14,800 nt of DNA from Candidatus Woesearchaeota archaeon (GCA_016205905.1 JACQSP010000060.1:1-14800), one strand, 5' to 3'. Shown: positions 5,549 through 13,487, counted from the first letter of the stretch. A program made the numbers and translations. Notes: generated by a model from the sequence alone, not told the origin.

Positions 5549-8500
5549 TCATTCCCTCTTCTTCTTTCCTGCAAAATATACCAGTACAGATATAAGGATC
5601 ACTACAACGAATAATCCTGCAGCACTCTTTCCTTTCTGTGTCATCAATGCACTAAATGCTTTACCCGCTAATCCAACCTCTTGTTTTGCAGTTTCTTCTG
5701 TCACAGAAGGTGTCTCTGTAGCAGCTTGCTGTTCTGATTCTGTTGTTCCTTCATCTACAACCACAACAGGTTCTTCAGATGCAGTTGTTGTTTCTTCTGT
5801 CGATGCTTCTTCACTTGTTTCTTCAGCCACTGGCTCAGCAACACTTTCTTCTTCAGCTACAGGTGTTGTTGTAGTCGTTGGTGTTGTAGTAGTAGTTTTT
5901 TTACTGCCACCACCGCCACCAGAATTGCTTGAACTACCGCTGCTTGAAGAAGATTTTGAGCCGTAATATGTTGAAAATCCTAATGATGCTGGAACCCTCC
6001 AAGTTGAGTTTGCTGAACTTGATCCACCATCTGTTAAATTAGCTAGGTTTGTGACGTTTCTGCAGTTAGATAAATTATCTTCATCGCACTTGAGTAAGGA
6101 ATCAGAGCCAACTGGAATTGTAATAGAGATTGTATCTGCGCCAAGACTCTGCGCTAACTCCTGCCATTTTGAACTTGAAAGTCCAACATATGTTTTATCA
6201 GATGTATTAGTTATATTAAATCCGCCTGATAAATTTGCGCTCAATGCTTTCGCTAAATCAACCCCTTCAAGTGCAATGCTCCAATTAGCAGGGCTCTCAA
6301 ATCTTATAGTAGCATTTGGCGTGTAAGACGATAAATTAGCTAATGTATCACTACTAAAAGTAATATTATGTGTACCATTATCTATCTTTACACCAGTAAG
6401 ATTTAACAATGGGTTTGTGGTTGTGTTATCCAATGTAAATTTCATTTGAACTTTGTTTGAAATCCCTGCTGCACTTGTTGAGAAATTCAAACAACTACTG
6501 ACTGCGCAGTTTGTTGCTTCATCACAACTTTCCAGCTTATAATAATAATTTGTACTTGCAACTAAGCTAAAACCCCATATACCAGAGTTAAAAGGCATAC
6601 CATGGAATGTTCTATATTTATCGTATGCAAAAGGTGATTCATCAGCCGTAGATACATTCAATGTTCTGCAGTTATTATCTGTGTTGTAAAATTTAACTGT
6701 TCCATTTGATGGCTCGTCAGTTATCCAATGTATGAATGCAAAATCACGGAATGTTTCTGCTGCATTGGATATTACTGTCGGAGCAGTGTGGTCATTAGAA
6801 AGATTGTACCTTGTGCTACTGCTTATACATTTTGGGAAATTGGTACAAAACGGATCAGCGCAACCAGCATAACCATTGCCATCTGTATCTGCATTATTCA
6901 TACAATCTTGGAATGGCATAAATTTACCACCACCAATTATACTAAATTTGCTTCCACAAGAAGTTGGATTACTGAAGCAATCTTTTGGCTTAAAATCTAT
7001 TGTGCCTGGCTTATAATACATATTTAATAAAGTATCATTTGCAAGCGTTAAATCAACATGCTGGCCAGTAGAATATGCTTCTCCTGTTGCAACTGATATT
7101 CTCATTGTTGTTTTAGGATTAGCTAATTCGCTTTTTTCAATTGCAAGAATTGCTGCGCTGGCCAAGTTGCATTGCAGGTATCCTTCCTGTTCGCCCTGTT
7201 TTGCAGGCGGTGAAAATACAACATAAGGGAAAAGGCCAAAATTTGTTGTAGAGCTATTTAAACATCTATATGTTTTTATTGTTTCCAAATAATTAGTGCC
7301 GCTGCTGTTTGTACTGTTTATTTTATAAACAAATTTATAATCAAACCCATTATAATTTGTTCCACTAATATTTGCTGTGCAGCCAGTAGATTGGTTATTA
7401 TCAATATCAATTAAATAATAATAAACTCCTTGTTGTTTCCCGCCATTTGTAGTATTACAATACGAAGACGGCGAAAAATTTCTTATGCCAATGCCAAAAC
7501 CAAATGCTTCAGGCATATCACCAATGGCAAAATCTACAATATCTATTACTGAGTTATTATTTGTAAATTGTGATGTTTCAGAAGATTCTGTTCCTATCTC
7601 TGTAGGTGGTGAAACAAGATCACCCATAAACTCTTCTTTCATAACATCCATAGGATCCATTTCCTTGTCACCTCTTCCGGAAGTTAAAGTATCTTCACCA
7701 CCACCGCAATTATCTGCAATAGCATAGCAAGCGGGGTCTTTACAATCAATTAAATTATTAGCATTATCGTCTTTTCCATTATAACAAATTTCTCCTAATG
7801 ATTTACAATAAAAATCAGTAGTATCCCATGTACCACCAACACCATTACAATCTGCTTGGGTAAAACATCTGTCCATGTTAGAAGCTGAGCAGATGAATTC
7901 AGTTTCATCAAACGCAGAATTATCACACCATGTATCACCTATAATATTGTCCCTAACCCACTTACATCCAGCTCCACCTAAACCTAATGAGTCAGTAACT
8001 TTACTATTTGTGCAGGTGTAATTTGTCATACAAGCATCGCAGTCCTCGTCGCAGTTTTTGTCACCATTACTACTGAAAAGATCAACTTTATTTTCATTTT
8101 CTATACATCCGCCTTTAGTGCCTTTTTTAGGATTAAAAATATTAGCATTCCATTGGCATTCTGATTGAGCAGTGCAGTCTGTTTGATTACTGCATGCGCC
8201 GCACATATCACTGCAAGAATAAGCGCTTGAACCGCTAGTTTCACCAAACATATCAGGCCAGCATTTGTTAAAGTCAGAATCCCATTTACATTTAGTTCCG
8301 ACGGTATTATTAATACATGCGCTTGAGTTAGTAAAATCCATACAACCCTGTGTAAAGAATTTTGGGTCAAATGTTGTTTTATTTGCAAATACTTTATCAT
8401 CAAATGCACCGCCTGAAAAACCACCTAACACTTCCCTAGGAAAACCACCGGATTCATCTTTTACTTCTATCTGAAATTTTAAGCCCGTAAGATTTTTAAT

Positions 8501-9130
8501 ATATGTTTTGTTTACTGCCATAAGAATTGTTGTTGGGTTAAGTGAGCAATTGGCTCCTGTAATACTTCTGTTTACCATTAATACAATAGTGTCATTTTGG
8601 ACAAAGGCAGTCTTTGCGTTGTTTATTTGAGAAACATTTCCACCACCGCTTGAATTTAATTTTAATCTATACTCTGAGCCAGGGTATCCTGCACATCCAC
8701 CACCACTATAACTATTGCAGCCAGTTGTCATGCTAGAATCAGCGTCAAATTCAATACTAATCGTTGCATTATAAAGATTTAGGTTGGCTACTGTATCACT
8801 ACTATTACAAAAACGTGCACCTGTAAGATTAGGAGCAACAATCTTCCAAGCAATAAAATTAGCGTCTTGGGTTACAAATACTGCGCCAAGGTCATAAGAA
8901 CCATTAATTTTACAGTGAGCATTGTTTGGGTTGCTTGCGCAAAAACTCCATGTTGTTTTGAATCCTGGGCCATTTGCTGCATATGATTCTGTCGGAAATT
9001 TAAAATTATCCCATGTAACTGTATTTCCTCTATACGTCAATGTTTCTGCTGAGACAAACACAGACAGAAGAACAGAAAAAACAACAAACATAGATATAAC
9101 TAATAAAACCTGCACTCCCTTTTTATTCAT
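5549..9130 (-). CDS. Giant cell-surface protein: signal peptide, Cys-rich modules, FN3-like domain, Thr-rich stalk, C-terminal membrane anchor
   Basis: I chose ATG 9130 (1193 residues) over an upstream GTG because GAGGTG lies 6 nt before it. Residues 1-28 are a secretion signal ending VSA. After an N-terminal domain with many N-x-S/T sequons comes a Cys-rich region (about 263-475) with C-x-x-C-x-x-C clusters. Two related acidic motifs, CYNGKDDNANNLIDCKDPAC (449-468) and CMNNADTDGNGYAGCADPFC (743-762), look like calcium loops pinned by disulfides. About 782-887 is fibronectin-III-like (HWITDEPSNGTVKF, then YYYKLESCDEATNC). The end is a Ser/Gly run, a Thr-Pro-Glu stalk (about 1058-1147), a membrane helix (about 1171-1187) and a basic tail GKKKRE. 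It should be exposed on the cell surface as a glycosylated S-layer-like protein or adhesin. Its exact role and ligand are unknown. Confidence 0.88.
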   Translation of the reverse strand: MNKKGVQVLLVISMFVVFSVLLSVFVSAETLTYRGNTVTWDNFKFPTESYAANGPGFKTTWSFCASNPNNAHCKINGSYDLGAVFVTQDANFIAWKIVAPNLTGARFCNSSDTVANLNLYNATISIEFDADSSMTTGCNSYSGGGCAGYPGSEYRLKLNSSGGGNVSQINNAKTAFVQNDTIVLMVNRSITGANCSLNPTTILMAVNKTYIKNLTGLKFQIEVKDESGGFPREVLGGFSGGAFDDKVFANKTTFDPKFFTQGCMDFTNSSACINNTVGTKCKWDSDFNKCWPDMFGETSGSSAYSCSDMCGACSNQTDCTAQSECQWNANIFNPKKGTKGGCIENENKVDLFSSNGDKNCDEDCDACMTNYTCTNSKVTDSLGLGGAGCKWVRDNIIGDTWCDNSAFDETEFICSASNMDRCFTQADCNGVGGTWDTTDFYCKSLGEICYNGKDDNANNLIDCKDPACYAIADNCGGGEDTLTSGRGDKEMDPMDVMKEEFMGDLVSPPTEIGTESSETSQFTNNNSVIDIVDFAIGDMPEAFGFGIGIRNFSPSSYCNTTNGGKQQGVYYYLIDIDNNQSTGCTANISGTNYNGFDYKFVYKINSTNSSGTNYLETIKTYRCLNSSTTNFGLFPYVVFSPPAKQGEQEGYLQCNLASAAILAIEKSELANPKTTMRISVATGEAYSTGQHVDLTLANDTLLNMYYKPGTIDFKPKDCFSNPTSCGSKFSIIGGGKFMPFQDCMNNADTDGNGYAGCADPFCTNFPKCISSSTRYNLSNDHTAPTVISNAAETFRDFAFIHWITDEPSNGTVKFYNTDNNCRTLNVSTADESPFAYDKYRTFHGMPFNSGIWGFSLVASTNYYYKLESCDEATNCAVSSCLNFSTSAAGISNKVQMKFTLDNTTTNPLLNLTGVKIDNGTHNITFSSDTLANLSSYTPNATIRFESPANWSIALEGVDLAKALSANLSGGFNITNTSDKTYVGLSSSKWQELAQSLGADTISITIPVGSDSLLKCDEDNLSNCRNVTNLANLTDGGSSSANSTWRVPASLGFSTYYGSKSSSSSGSSSNSGGGGGSKKTTTTTPTTTTTPVAEEESVAEPVAEETSEEASTEETTTASEEPVVVVDEGTTESEQQAATETPSVTEETAKQEVGLAGKAFSALMTQKGKSAAGLFVVVILISVLVYFAGKKKRE

Positions 9131-9136
9131 CTTACA

Positions 9137-9142
9137 CACCTC
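9137..9142 (-). promoter_or_regulatory. Shine-Dalgarno sequence GAGGTG of the surface protein gene
   Basis: GAGGTG on the minus strand ends 6 nt before ATG 9130 and matches the archaeal anti-Shine-Dalgarno complement (GGAGGTGA). The alternative GTG start at 9139 lies inside it. A leader is therefore expected, unlike at most other genes here. Confidence 0.65.
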
Positions 9143-9300
9143 ATTTTTAATTTAAATACCTAATATTTTTCTTCTTTTTTAAAATTAGAACATAGAATAG
9201 CTATTATTAAGAAGGAGATATATAAATATTTCGATTATTTAAATTTCTATGAGATAATAAAAAATTATTTAATTATAACAAAAAAACATTACTTACTGAA

Positions 9301-9383
9301 CTTTTGCGGTTTATTAATGAATATTTGTGTTAGACAATACAAAAAGACATTAAATCATATTGAAATTTTAAAAACCGCAAAAG
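9301..9383. repeat. 83-bp element bounded by 12-bp perfect inverted repeats
   Basis: CTTTTGCGGTTT (9301-9312) pairs exactly with AAACCGCAAAAG (9372-9383). The interior is AT-rich and non-coding. It sits directly downstream of the lonB C-half gene and upstream of the surface protein gene, so on the minus strand it could act as a terminator-like hairpin. The left flank plus arm (TACTGAACTTTTGCG, 9294-9308) recurs with one change at 14545-14559 on the minus strand. The remainder of 9143-9412 holds only AT-rich sequence. Confidence 0.6.
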
Positions 9384-9412
9384 CTAAATTACTTAAAACA
9401 ATATCAATAGGA

Positions 9413-10774
9413 TTACTTCCTCAGCAATTTCTTCAGAATATCTTCTTTTCCTTTCCAGTCCAATGCTTCCTTAAGAACTTCTGTCAATGTTGTTACAGGA
9501 ATTATTTTGATTTTATTTAATTTATCTTTAGAAAGTATAATATCCTGTAAATTAGCTTTTGGCACAATAACATATCCAATGCCAGCATCTATTGCTGCCT
9601 CAACCTTTGCACTTAAACCGCCAATTGGAAGAACTTCTCCTCTAACACTCAAGCTTCCAGTCATTGCATAATTCTGTTTTACTGGTATTTTTTTGAGGGC
9701 AGAAATAACAGATGTAGCAACTGCAATGCTTGCGCTGTCTCCCTCTACACCTTCATACGTTTGCAGAAATTGAACATAAATATCACAGGTTTCTTTAATA
9801 TCCTCGCCGAAATGTTTCTTTATTATTGCTGTAACATTTTTTATTGCTTCTTTAGCAATCTCTCCTAGTTTGCCTGTTGCTACAATTTCTCTTTCTTTAC
9901 CGCCTGGAGTAACCTCTGATTCGATAGGCAGAATAATTCCTGAAAATGCATCTTCCCCGCCAATTACTGCCAAACCATTGACTCTTCCTATATTTGAGCC
10001 TGTAACCTTTATTACTTCATACTCTTTCTTTCTTTCAATATATTTGTCTGCCAATTGCTGCTCAAGAGTCCTTGCAATTTTTTTTGCTTCGAAAATATGC
10101 TGTTTTGTGACGAATTCTGCTTTTTTCTCTAATGCAATATCTCCGGCTGCCCTTATCAATCCGCCAAGTTCTCTTAATCTTAAAGTGAGATGGCCTTTTC
10201 TGTTTGCTCTTCTTCTTGCATCTTCAATAATCTGAAGAACAGCTTCTTTTGAGAAATGAGGTATCTTACCATCTTTATTTACTTCCTGAGCAATGAATTT
10301 GGCAATGCTTAATCTGTTCTTAAGATTATCTTCAATTGTATCTTTCATATAAATCTCATACCCATAACCTCTGATTCTTGATCTTAAAGCAGGATGCATA
10401 TGTTTAAGGGTTTCATAATTGCCTGCAGCAATAAGAATAAATTTGCATGGCACAGGCTCTGTTCTGACCATTGCGCCGGCACTTCTTTCGCTTTGGCCTG
10501 TAATAGAGTACATTCCTTCCTGCAATGCAGTCAGCAATTCCTGCTGAGTATGCGGTTGGAGTGTTGCAATTTCGTCAACAAACAAAACACCTAAATGCGC
10601 TTTATGAATCATTCCAGCTACTACTCTTTCGTTTGATGGCGTGCCTAAACCGCCTGAATTGGCGCAGAGTATCCCATTAATTATAACATTGCCTGAGCTG
10701 GTTGTAACATTGTACAATTTGCCGTCGTGATGAATTCTTTCAACATTTGTTATTGTTTGTTTTGTGAGTTTCAT
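9413..10774 (-). CDS. lonB: LonB protease, C-terminal half: intein C-part + Walker B, sensor, Ser-Lys protease domain
   Basis: Counted from ATG 10774, residues 1-39 are an intein C-part: block F VERIHHDGKLYNVTTSSGN and block G VIINGILCAN, then Ser40 as the first extein residue (SGGLGTPSNERV). The rest is the second half of archaeal LonB: Walker B VLFVDE (63-68), the QSE...GAMVRTEPVPC region, the sensor strand FILIAAGN, arginine finger RSRIRGYGYEIYM, and the Lon protease domain with the catalytic dyad Ser347 (GDSAS) and Lys390 (GLSAKVEAA). Walker A is missing and is encoded by the upstream gene at 11090-13321. I prefer ATG 10774 because it overlaps the stop of the 58-codon frame (ATGA). An in-frame ATG at 10831 would add 19 residues (MEKIPYQNIGYDFKKISKK), but a TGA lies immediately before it. 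The product needs trans-splicing to join its N-half. Confidence 0.9.
   Translation of the reverse strand: MKLTKQTITNVERIHHDGKLYNVTTSSGNVIINGILCANSGGLGTPSNERVVAGMIHKAHLGVLFVDEIATLQPHTQQELLTALQEGMYSITGQSERSAGAMVRTEPVPCKFILIAAGNYETLKHMHPALRSRIRGYGYEIYMKDTIEDNLKNRLSIAKFIAQEVNKDGKIPHFSKEAVLQIIEDARRRANRKGHLTLRLRELGGLIRAAGDIALEKKAEFVTKQHIFEAKKIARTLEQQLADKYIERKKEYEVIKVTGSNIGRVNGLAVIGGEDAFSGIILPIESEVTPGGKEREIVATGKLGEIAKEAIKNVTAIIKKHFGEDIKETCDIYVQFLQTYEGVEGDSASIAVATSVISALKKIPVKQNYAMTGSLSVRGEVLPIGGLSAKVEAAIDAGIGYVIVPKANLQDIILSKDKLNKIKIIPVTTLTEVLKEALDWKGKEDILKKLLRK
10658..10774 (-). mobile_element. C-terminal fragment of a split intein (39 residues)
   Basis: The segment runs from MKLTKQTITNVERIHHDGKL to NGILCAN and ends exactly before SGGLGTP, the conserved LonB stretch that follows HDPFQ in uninterrupted homologues. 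Asn is the last intein residue and Ser the +1 nucleophile. The penultimate residue is Ala where His is usual. The length is like that of natural C-inteins such as cyanobacterial DnaE (about 36 residues). Confidence 0.8.
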
Positions 10775-10947
10775 TTTTTTTGATATTTTTTTAAAATCGT
10801 ATCCAATGTTTTGATAAGGTATTTTCTCCATTCAAATTCTAACTGTGTTTTTATAAGTTGCATTAAGGTTTTATCTTCTTTTGTCAGTTTTAATTTTTCA
10901 AGCACTTTAACTTTTTTAAGGATTTCATAATCTTCATTTGTTGACAT
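10771..10947 (-). CDS. 58-residue small helical protein between the two lonB halves
   Basis: The frame starts at ATG 10947 and ends in a TGA that overlaps the ATG of the lonB C-half (ATGA, 10774-10771). The peptide begins MSTNEDYEILKKVKVLEKLK and continues LTKEDKTLMQLIKTQLEFEW, ending RKYLIKTLDTILKKYQKK. It is strongly charged and helical, with no membrane segment or catalytic motif. The composition looks like a real protein, and similar short LTxEDKxLxxLIKTQLExxWRKxL peptides seem familiar from DPANN genomes, though I cannot name a family. The overlap suggests that it is translated with, and perhaps controls, the C-half. It could be a separate gene captured in the intein break. Confidence 0.55.
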   Translation of the reverse strand: MSTNEDYEILKKVKVLEKLKLTKEDKTLMQLIKTQLEFEWRKYLIKTLDTILKKYQKK

Positions 10948-10954
10948 AACATAT

Positions 10955-10995
10955 AGCAGACCACAATAATCCTATCCTTATTGTTGTGGTCTGCT
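10955..10995. repeat. Hairpin 1 in the intein break (12-bp perfect arms)
   Basis: AGCAGACCACAA (10955-10966) pairs exactly with TTGTGGTCTGCT (10984-10995), with a 17-nt loop. It lies 7 nt upstream of the start codon of the 58-codon frame on the minus strand, so folding in the mRNA could hide or expose that start. Confidence 0.75.
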
Positions 10996-10997
10996 GA

Positions 10998-11044
10998 ATA
11001 GCCAACCAACGAATTAACACCTAATTATTAGGTTGGTTGGCTAT
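10998..11044. repeat. Hairpin 2 in the intein break (13-bp perfect arms)
   Basis: ATAGCCAACCAAC (10998-11010) pairs exactly with GTTGGTTGGCTAT (11032-11044), with a 21-nt loop that contains a smaller alternative stem (ACCTAA/TTAGGT). It begins two bases from hairpin 1 and lies 45 bp after the stop of the lonB N-half. No long T-run follows on the minus strand, so it is not a clear terminator. Confidence 0.75.
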
Positions 11045-11089
11045 ATTTTCTTTTTTCTGCTTTTGTTAAAGGAAAGCTTTTTATCAGTT

Positions 11090-13321
11090 TCATGCTGTGA
11101 CTTCCTTAAGCTCAAAATGGTTTAAAAGTAAGTAAAGTGAATTTGGAGTTAAATTCAATACTTTCATTGCATGCTCTGCACCATAACCTCTGTTAATCAG
11201 TTCATTATACTTGTTTTTCTTCAGCATTGCCCATTCTCCTAATGCTTTATATAATCTATCAACTTTATATTTACAATAATTGAGGTTGATGTTGATTAAA
11301 AATAAAAGTACATTATCCATCTTTTTTTCAATCAATAATCTGAAAACAAGAGAGCCTTCTGTTTTTGAAGTTCCTTCATATATTGATGTTGTGTTTACAC
11401 GATTTTTATGTAAGTAATCACCCAATTCATTTAAAAAGAAGATTCTATTCTCTTTCAGACGAGGCAAACCAGTAATACCAACTTCTAATGTGGTAAGGTA
11501 ATTACCCTGCTTATGAATGATTGGTGTACCAAGCTCTCCTCCTAAAAATGAACCATAAAATTCGTCTTCTAATTTATTGTTTAATTTAATCCAACCAGGA
11601 CTTTTTAATTCAATCTTTGTTTTATTGCCCTTTGGGGCACCTAATGCCAAGAAAAACCTGATCACATTCCTATTTGTATTTTGATAGCACCATGAATGGC
11701 CATATTCTCCTCCTTCAATAATTCTTGAGTTTTCATCCTTACTTAAATTGAATATCTCTTCTAAATCACTTCCAAATTCTTGTACAGCCTCTTTTTCTGA
11801 ACTTGACAAAAAGATTCCATTAAGATTTTCAAAAACACCGCCATCACCAAAAGTTGCACCTATTACTTTTGCAATTAAAGGCAGTTTAGGATGAGTTATA
11901 GTTAATGGCAACAAACCTCTTTCTTTTAACCAATTAGCTGTTTGAATTGGAAAAGGAATATGTTTTTTGGCATGCCACCATCTTGTCTTTCCTATTGGTT
12001 GGCCCATTACTTTAGCAATTCGTTTATACCCCCAATTTGGATTTTTTTCTTTGATACTTATGTATTGATAATAAAGTCTGCATTGCTCTTGCTGTCTTTG
12101 ATTATAAGTATTAATTATATCCTGCTCATCAATTATAATATCTTCTGCTTTTGAAACAACTTCATCACCTTTCTTAATATTTCTTGCTTCAATATACTCA
12201 ATTATTTTGTTTCTCCAAACCGCTATTTTATGTTCTGGTGTGACAATAAGTTCTTTGTTTTCTGAAGTTGTTATTTTTATCATCTCGCCTTGGTAATCAT
12301 AACGGTTGGTTGATAAAACCTCAACCTTGGAAACTAAACCTTCTTTTTCACCAAGTATAAACAATTCATCTTTAGGAAGATGGATAGCTTCATAATTATT
12401 TTTCTCTCTCTTTAAAATTTTATGAGTAGGTGTCTTGAAAATGTTGTCAATTAACTTAACCATGGTAATTCCTGTTAATCCTTTTTTCTCGTCTATAACT
12501 GTTATCTTGTCACCACCAAAAAATGTTTGGAACGGGTCATGAAGTACATCGCCGAGCAATGCGCCTGCATGCGCGCCAGTTGCATCGTAGAATGGTGCCT
12601 GATCCTTCTTAAAATTGTCGACGATAACTTTTGGCACTCCGCCTTCTTTGCCAATGGGCATTCTTTTTCCAAAATTAATAAACATTACAAATGCAACAAG
12701 AAAAAACATGCCGCCAATAAAAAACGCAGTGAACATAACTGCTGCTGCTGTTGCCCCTAATTTTTGCTCATAAACCCTTAATATCCACCATGGAGCAATC
12801 ATTGCAACAATGGCTAGAATGAACATGAGAATATTTTGATTCTTGAACATCCTTGCTCCGTCAATCCTTGATTTCAGAACCTCTTCTCTTCCTTTCCCCG
12901 CAGGAACTGTTCTTATCAATGGTTTGTTTTCATCATGCGGATTAGGATAAGAAACTACATCAACTAATTTTTCTTTTGGGAGAAGCTCTGCTAATGCAAG
13001 GCCTAACATTGATTTGCCTGTTCCGGGCTCTCCTATTAATAATACGTGCCTTCTTTGGAGTGCTGCTTTTTTTATAATTTCAACAGCATCCTCCTGCCCG
13101 ATGACTTGGTCAATAATTCTTGAAGAAATTTTTATGTCTTTTGTGCTGTTAAGATTAAACTCTTCTGTTTCTGTCTTTTGATTTTGTTTTGATTGAGATT
13201 GATTAACTTTTTCTATTTCTATCTTAACTCTTTTTGTTTCTATCTTAACTTTTTCTTTTTCTGTGCCAATTTCTGATTTTTTTTCACCAGATTTTGATTT
13301 AATAGTTTTACCTGCAACCAT
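11090..13321 (-). CDS. lonB: LonB protease, N-terminal half: Walker A ATPase, two membrane segments, intein N-part with LAGLIDADG endonuclease
   Basis: Residues 1-60 are a charged Lys/Glu/Gln-rich extension. Residues 61-265 are the first half of membrane-anchored archaeal LonB: DQVIGQEDAVEIIKKAALQ, Walker A GEPGTGKS (97-104), two membrane helices (about 163-182 and 191-216), and YDATGAHAGALLGDVLHDPFQ, after which homologues continue directly with SGGLGTP. Here an intein begins at Thr266. Block A-like GDKITV (270-275) and block B TTSENKELIVTPEHKIAVW (351-369) are followed by KKGDEVV. A LAGLIDADG endonuclease comes next: motif 1 IAKVIGATFGDGG (483-495), motif 2 FYGSFLGGELG (588-598), helix-turn-helix-like segments at about 430-449 and 712-736. 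The gene stops at TGA 11092-11090 before intein blocks F and G. Walker B and the protease domain are in the next gene. Confidence 0.92.
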   Translation of the reverse strand: MVAGKTIKSKSGEKKSEIGTEKEKVKIETKRVKIEIEKVNQSQSKQNQKTETEEFNLNSTKDIKISSRIIDQVIGQEDAVEIIKKAALQRRHVLLIGEPGTGKSMLGLALAELLPKEKLVDVVSYPNPHDENKPLIRTVPAGKGREEVLKSRIDGARMFKNQNILMFILAIVAMIAPWWILRVYEQKLGATAAAVMFTAFFIGGMFFLVAFVMFINFGKRMPIGKEGGVPKVIVDNFKKDQAPFYDATGAHAGALLGDVLHDPFQTFFGGDKITVIDEKKGLTGITMVKLIDNIFKTPTHKILKREKNNYEAIHLPKDELFILGEKEGLVSKVEVLSTNRYDYQGEMIKITTSENKELIVTPEHKIAVWRNKIIEYIEARNIKKGDEVVSKAEDIIIDEQDIINTYNQRQQEQCRLYYQYISIKEKNPNWGYKRIAKVMGQPIGKTRWWHAKKHIPFPIQTANWLKERGLLPLTITHPKLPLIAKVIGATFGDGGVFENLNGIFLSSSEKEAVQEFGSDLEEIFNLSKDENSRIIEGGEYGHSWCYQNTNRNVIRFFLALGAPKGNKTKIELKSPGWIKLNNKLEDEFYGSFLGGELGTPIIHKQGNYLTTLEVGITGLPRLKENRIFFLNELGDYLHKNRVNTTSIYEGTSKTEGSLVFRLLIEKKMDNVLLFLININLNYCKYKVDRLYKALGEWAMLKKNKYNELINRGYGAEHAMKVLNLTPNSLYLLLNHFELKEVTA
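11093..12526 (-). mobile_element. N-terminal fragment of a split intein with embedded LAGLIDADG homing endonuclease (478 residues)
   Basis: It covers residues 266-743 of the lonB N-half. It has Hint blocks A and B (His364 in TPEH), then a full two-motif endonuclease with candidate catalytic acids Asp493 and Glu596, but no blocks F/G before the stop. Position 1 is Thr where Cys or Ser is normal. The insertion point, after HDPFQ and before SGGLGTP, is the conserved core of the AAA+ domain between Walker A and Walker B. Confidence 0.82.
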
Positions 13322-13343
13322 TTCATTGTGCTATCAATTTACT

Positions 13344-13354
13344 TATTTATATAT
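13344..13354 (-). promoter_or_regulatory. TATA-like box for the split lonB genes
   Basis: ATATATAAATA on the minus strand is centred about 28 bp before ATG 13321, so the transcript would be nearly leaderless. I see no equally clear promoter before the C-half, which suggests one transcript for both halves. Confidence 0.55.
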
Positions 13355-13458
13355 GTTTTGGAACATATTAGTTTTTGTTATTTACCCATAGTGTATTCTT
13401 CAAAATTCAAAAATTTGGCATAGGTTGTAAAAAAATTTTAAAATTTAAAAGCAAAAGA

Positions 13459-13468
13459 TTTATATATA
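13459..13468 (+). promoter_or_regulatory. TATA-like box for sepF
   Basis: TTTATATATA at 13459-13468 is the best TATA-like box before sepF. Transcription would start near 13490, giving a leader of about 135 nt, unusually long for this genome. The interval 13322-13609 holds only the two promoters and the small repeats at 13488-13528. Confidence 0.4.
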
Positions 13469-13487
13469 ACAATAATATGCATGAATT

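Noticed and set aside
8101..8424. Open frame with Cys and Ala rich product inside the surface protein gene, same strand, other frame
   Set aside because: It lies wholly within the Cys-rich region of the surface protein and mirrors its codon bias; no start signal or family resemblance.
9131..9139. GTG start for the surface protein
   Set aside because: The GTG lies within the GAGGTG Shine-Dalgarno motif that is correctly spaced for ATG 9130.
9210..9225. AAGAAGGAGATATAT, looks like a strong ribosome-binding site on the plus strand
   Set aside because: The only ATG after it (9250) is followed at once by a TAA stop (ATG-AGA-TAA); no gene uses it.
11028..11093. 21-codon frame (MKLIKSFPLTKAEKRKYSQPT) overlapping the lonB N-half stop by ATGA
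   Set aside because: It is very short, ends inside hairpin 2 and has no recognisable motif. The ATGA overlap alone is weak; it may be a remnant of the original intein after the break.
9413..13321. The lonB break as a plain frameshift or base-calling error
   Set aside because: More than 300 nt separate the intein parts, with two perfect hairpins, several stops in all frames and an unrelated 58-codon frame. A single error cannot join the two halves. An assembly chimera remains possible and is noted as a check.
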